Of a DNA stretch of 12,813 nucleotides, positions 12,744-12,813 are shown piece by piece. Below the pieces are notes generated by a model that made no database searches, was not told the origin of the DNA, and saw nothing but the letters and a program-made list of their open reading frames with translations. Within the stretch, counting starts at the first letter, position 1. Each line of letters begins with the position of its first letter. Location of the stretch: positions 1-12,813 of the forward strand of contig DATABA010000075.1 of NCBI GenBank assembly GCA_036259835.1, in the 5' to 3' direction. Position numbers and translations under genes: made by a program. This DNA comes from JALYGK01 sp036259835. Lineage in GTDB: Bacteria; Actinomycetota; UBA4738.

Positions 12744-12813
12744 CAGGAGCCACTCTCCTTCGGCTTCGCCGTCGTGCGACGCCGAGTCGCTGGCTTGGCC
12801 TGACCCTCGGCGG
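12743..12813 (-). CDS. rpsC: 30S ribosomal protein S3, C-terminal tail only (runs off the right edge)
   Basis: Only 22 codons plus the stop are visible: AEGQAKPATRRRTTAKPKES, then GS and TGA. The Lys/Arg/Ala-rich tail is compatible with the variable S3 C-terminus. The assignment rests mainly on gene order, since rpsC precedes rplP in practically all bacteria, and on the one-base TGATG overlap with rplP. The sequence itself has no conserved S3 block. Confidence 0.65.
   Translation of the reverse strand, partial: AEGQAKPATRRRTTAKPKESGS

Noticed and set aside
1..12813. tRNA, rRNA, integrase or IS elements
   Set aside because: I saw no tRNA-like cloverleaf, transposase domain or terminal inverted repeats. 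The HNH island is a gene-family remnant without visible mobile-element ends.

Overview
This window is a ribosomal-protein supercluster. Almost every gene lies on the minus strand, so transcription runs from right to left. High GC, frequent GTG/TTG starts, a DUF6636-like secreted protein and a DUF222/13E12-type HNH remnant with a Gram-positive LexA box all point to an actinomycetote. It may be an uncultured lineage; I cannot name the genus from sequence alone.

Right part (12813 to 6330): the S10/spc segment in standard order: rpsC (tail only), rplP, rpmC, rpsQ, rplN, rplX, rplE, rpsN (zinc form), rpsH, rplF, rplR, rpsE, rpmD, rplO, secY. Packing is tight, with many 1- to 14-base overlaps and gaps under 20 bases, which suggests one translationally coupled transcript. 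Two members stand out. L29 is almost twice its usual length, and S14 and L24 keep complete four-cysteine zinc sites.

Middle (6329 to 4809): a 109-base spacer with a tandem 27-base repeat, each copy forming a GC hairpin, then adk and map, which overlap by ATGA.

Between map and infA (4808 to 4314): a roughly 495-base island with the only plus-strand coding remnant. It is a collapsed DUF222/13E12 HNH-endonuclease gene that still has a perfect SOS (LexA) box, a leaderless-type promoter and an intact HNH domain. The infA promoter probably lies in the same island, reading the other way.

Left part (4313 to 1): infA (TTG start), rpmJ, rpsM, rpsK, rpoA, rplQ, truA, a membrane-anchored DUF6636-like protein, then a separate promoter and the start of rplM (L13), cut by the window edge. 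rpsD (S4) is missing between rpsK and rpoA. truA has no usable start codon upstream of its conserved N-terminus and is in frame with the rplQ stop codon.

The genes work together in making and supplying ribosomes. They provide ribosomal proteins of both subunits, initiation (IF-1), the RNA polymerase alpha subunit, the membrane channel that receives nascent chains (SecY), N-terminal Met removal (Map), nucleotide balance (Adk) and tRNA pseudouridylation (TruA). Most of the window is ordinary. The HNH/SOS island, the truA start, the secY-adk repeats and the long L29 are the points worth a second look.
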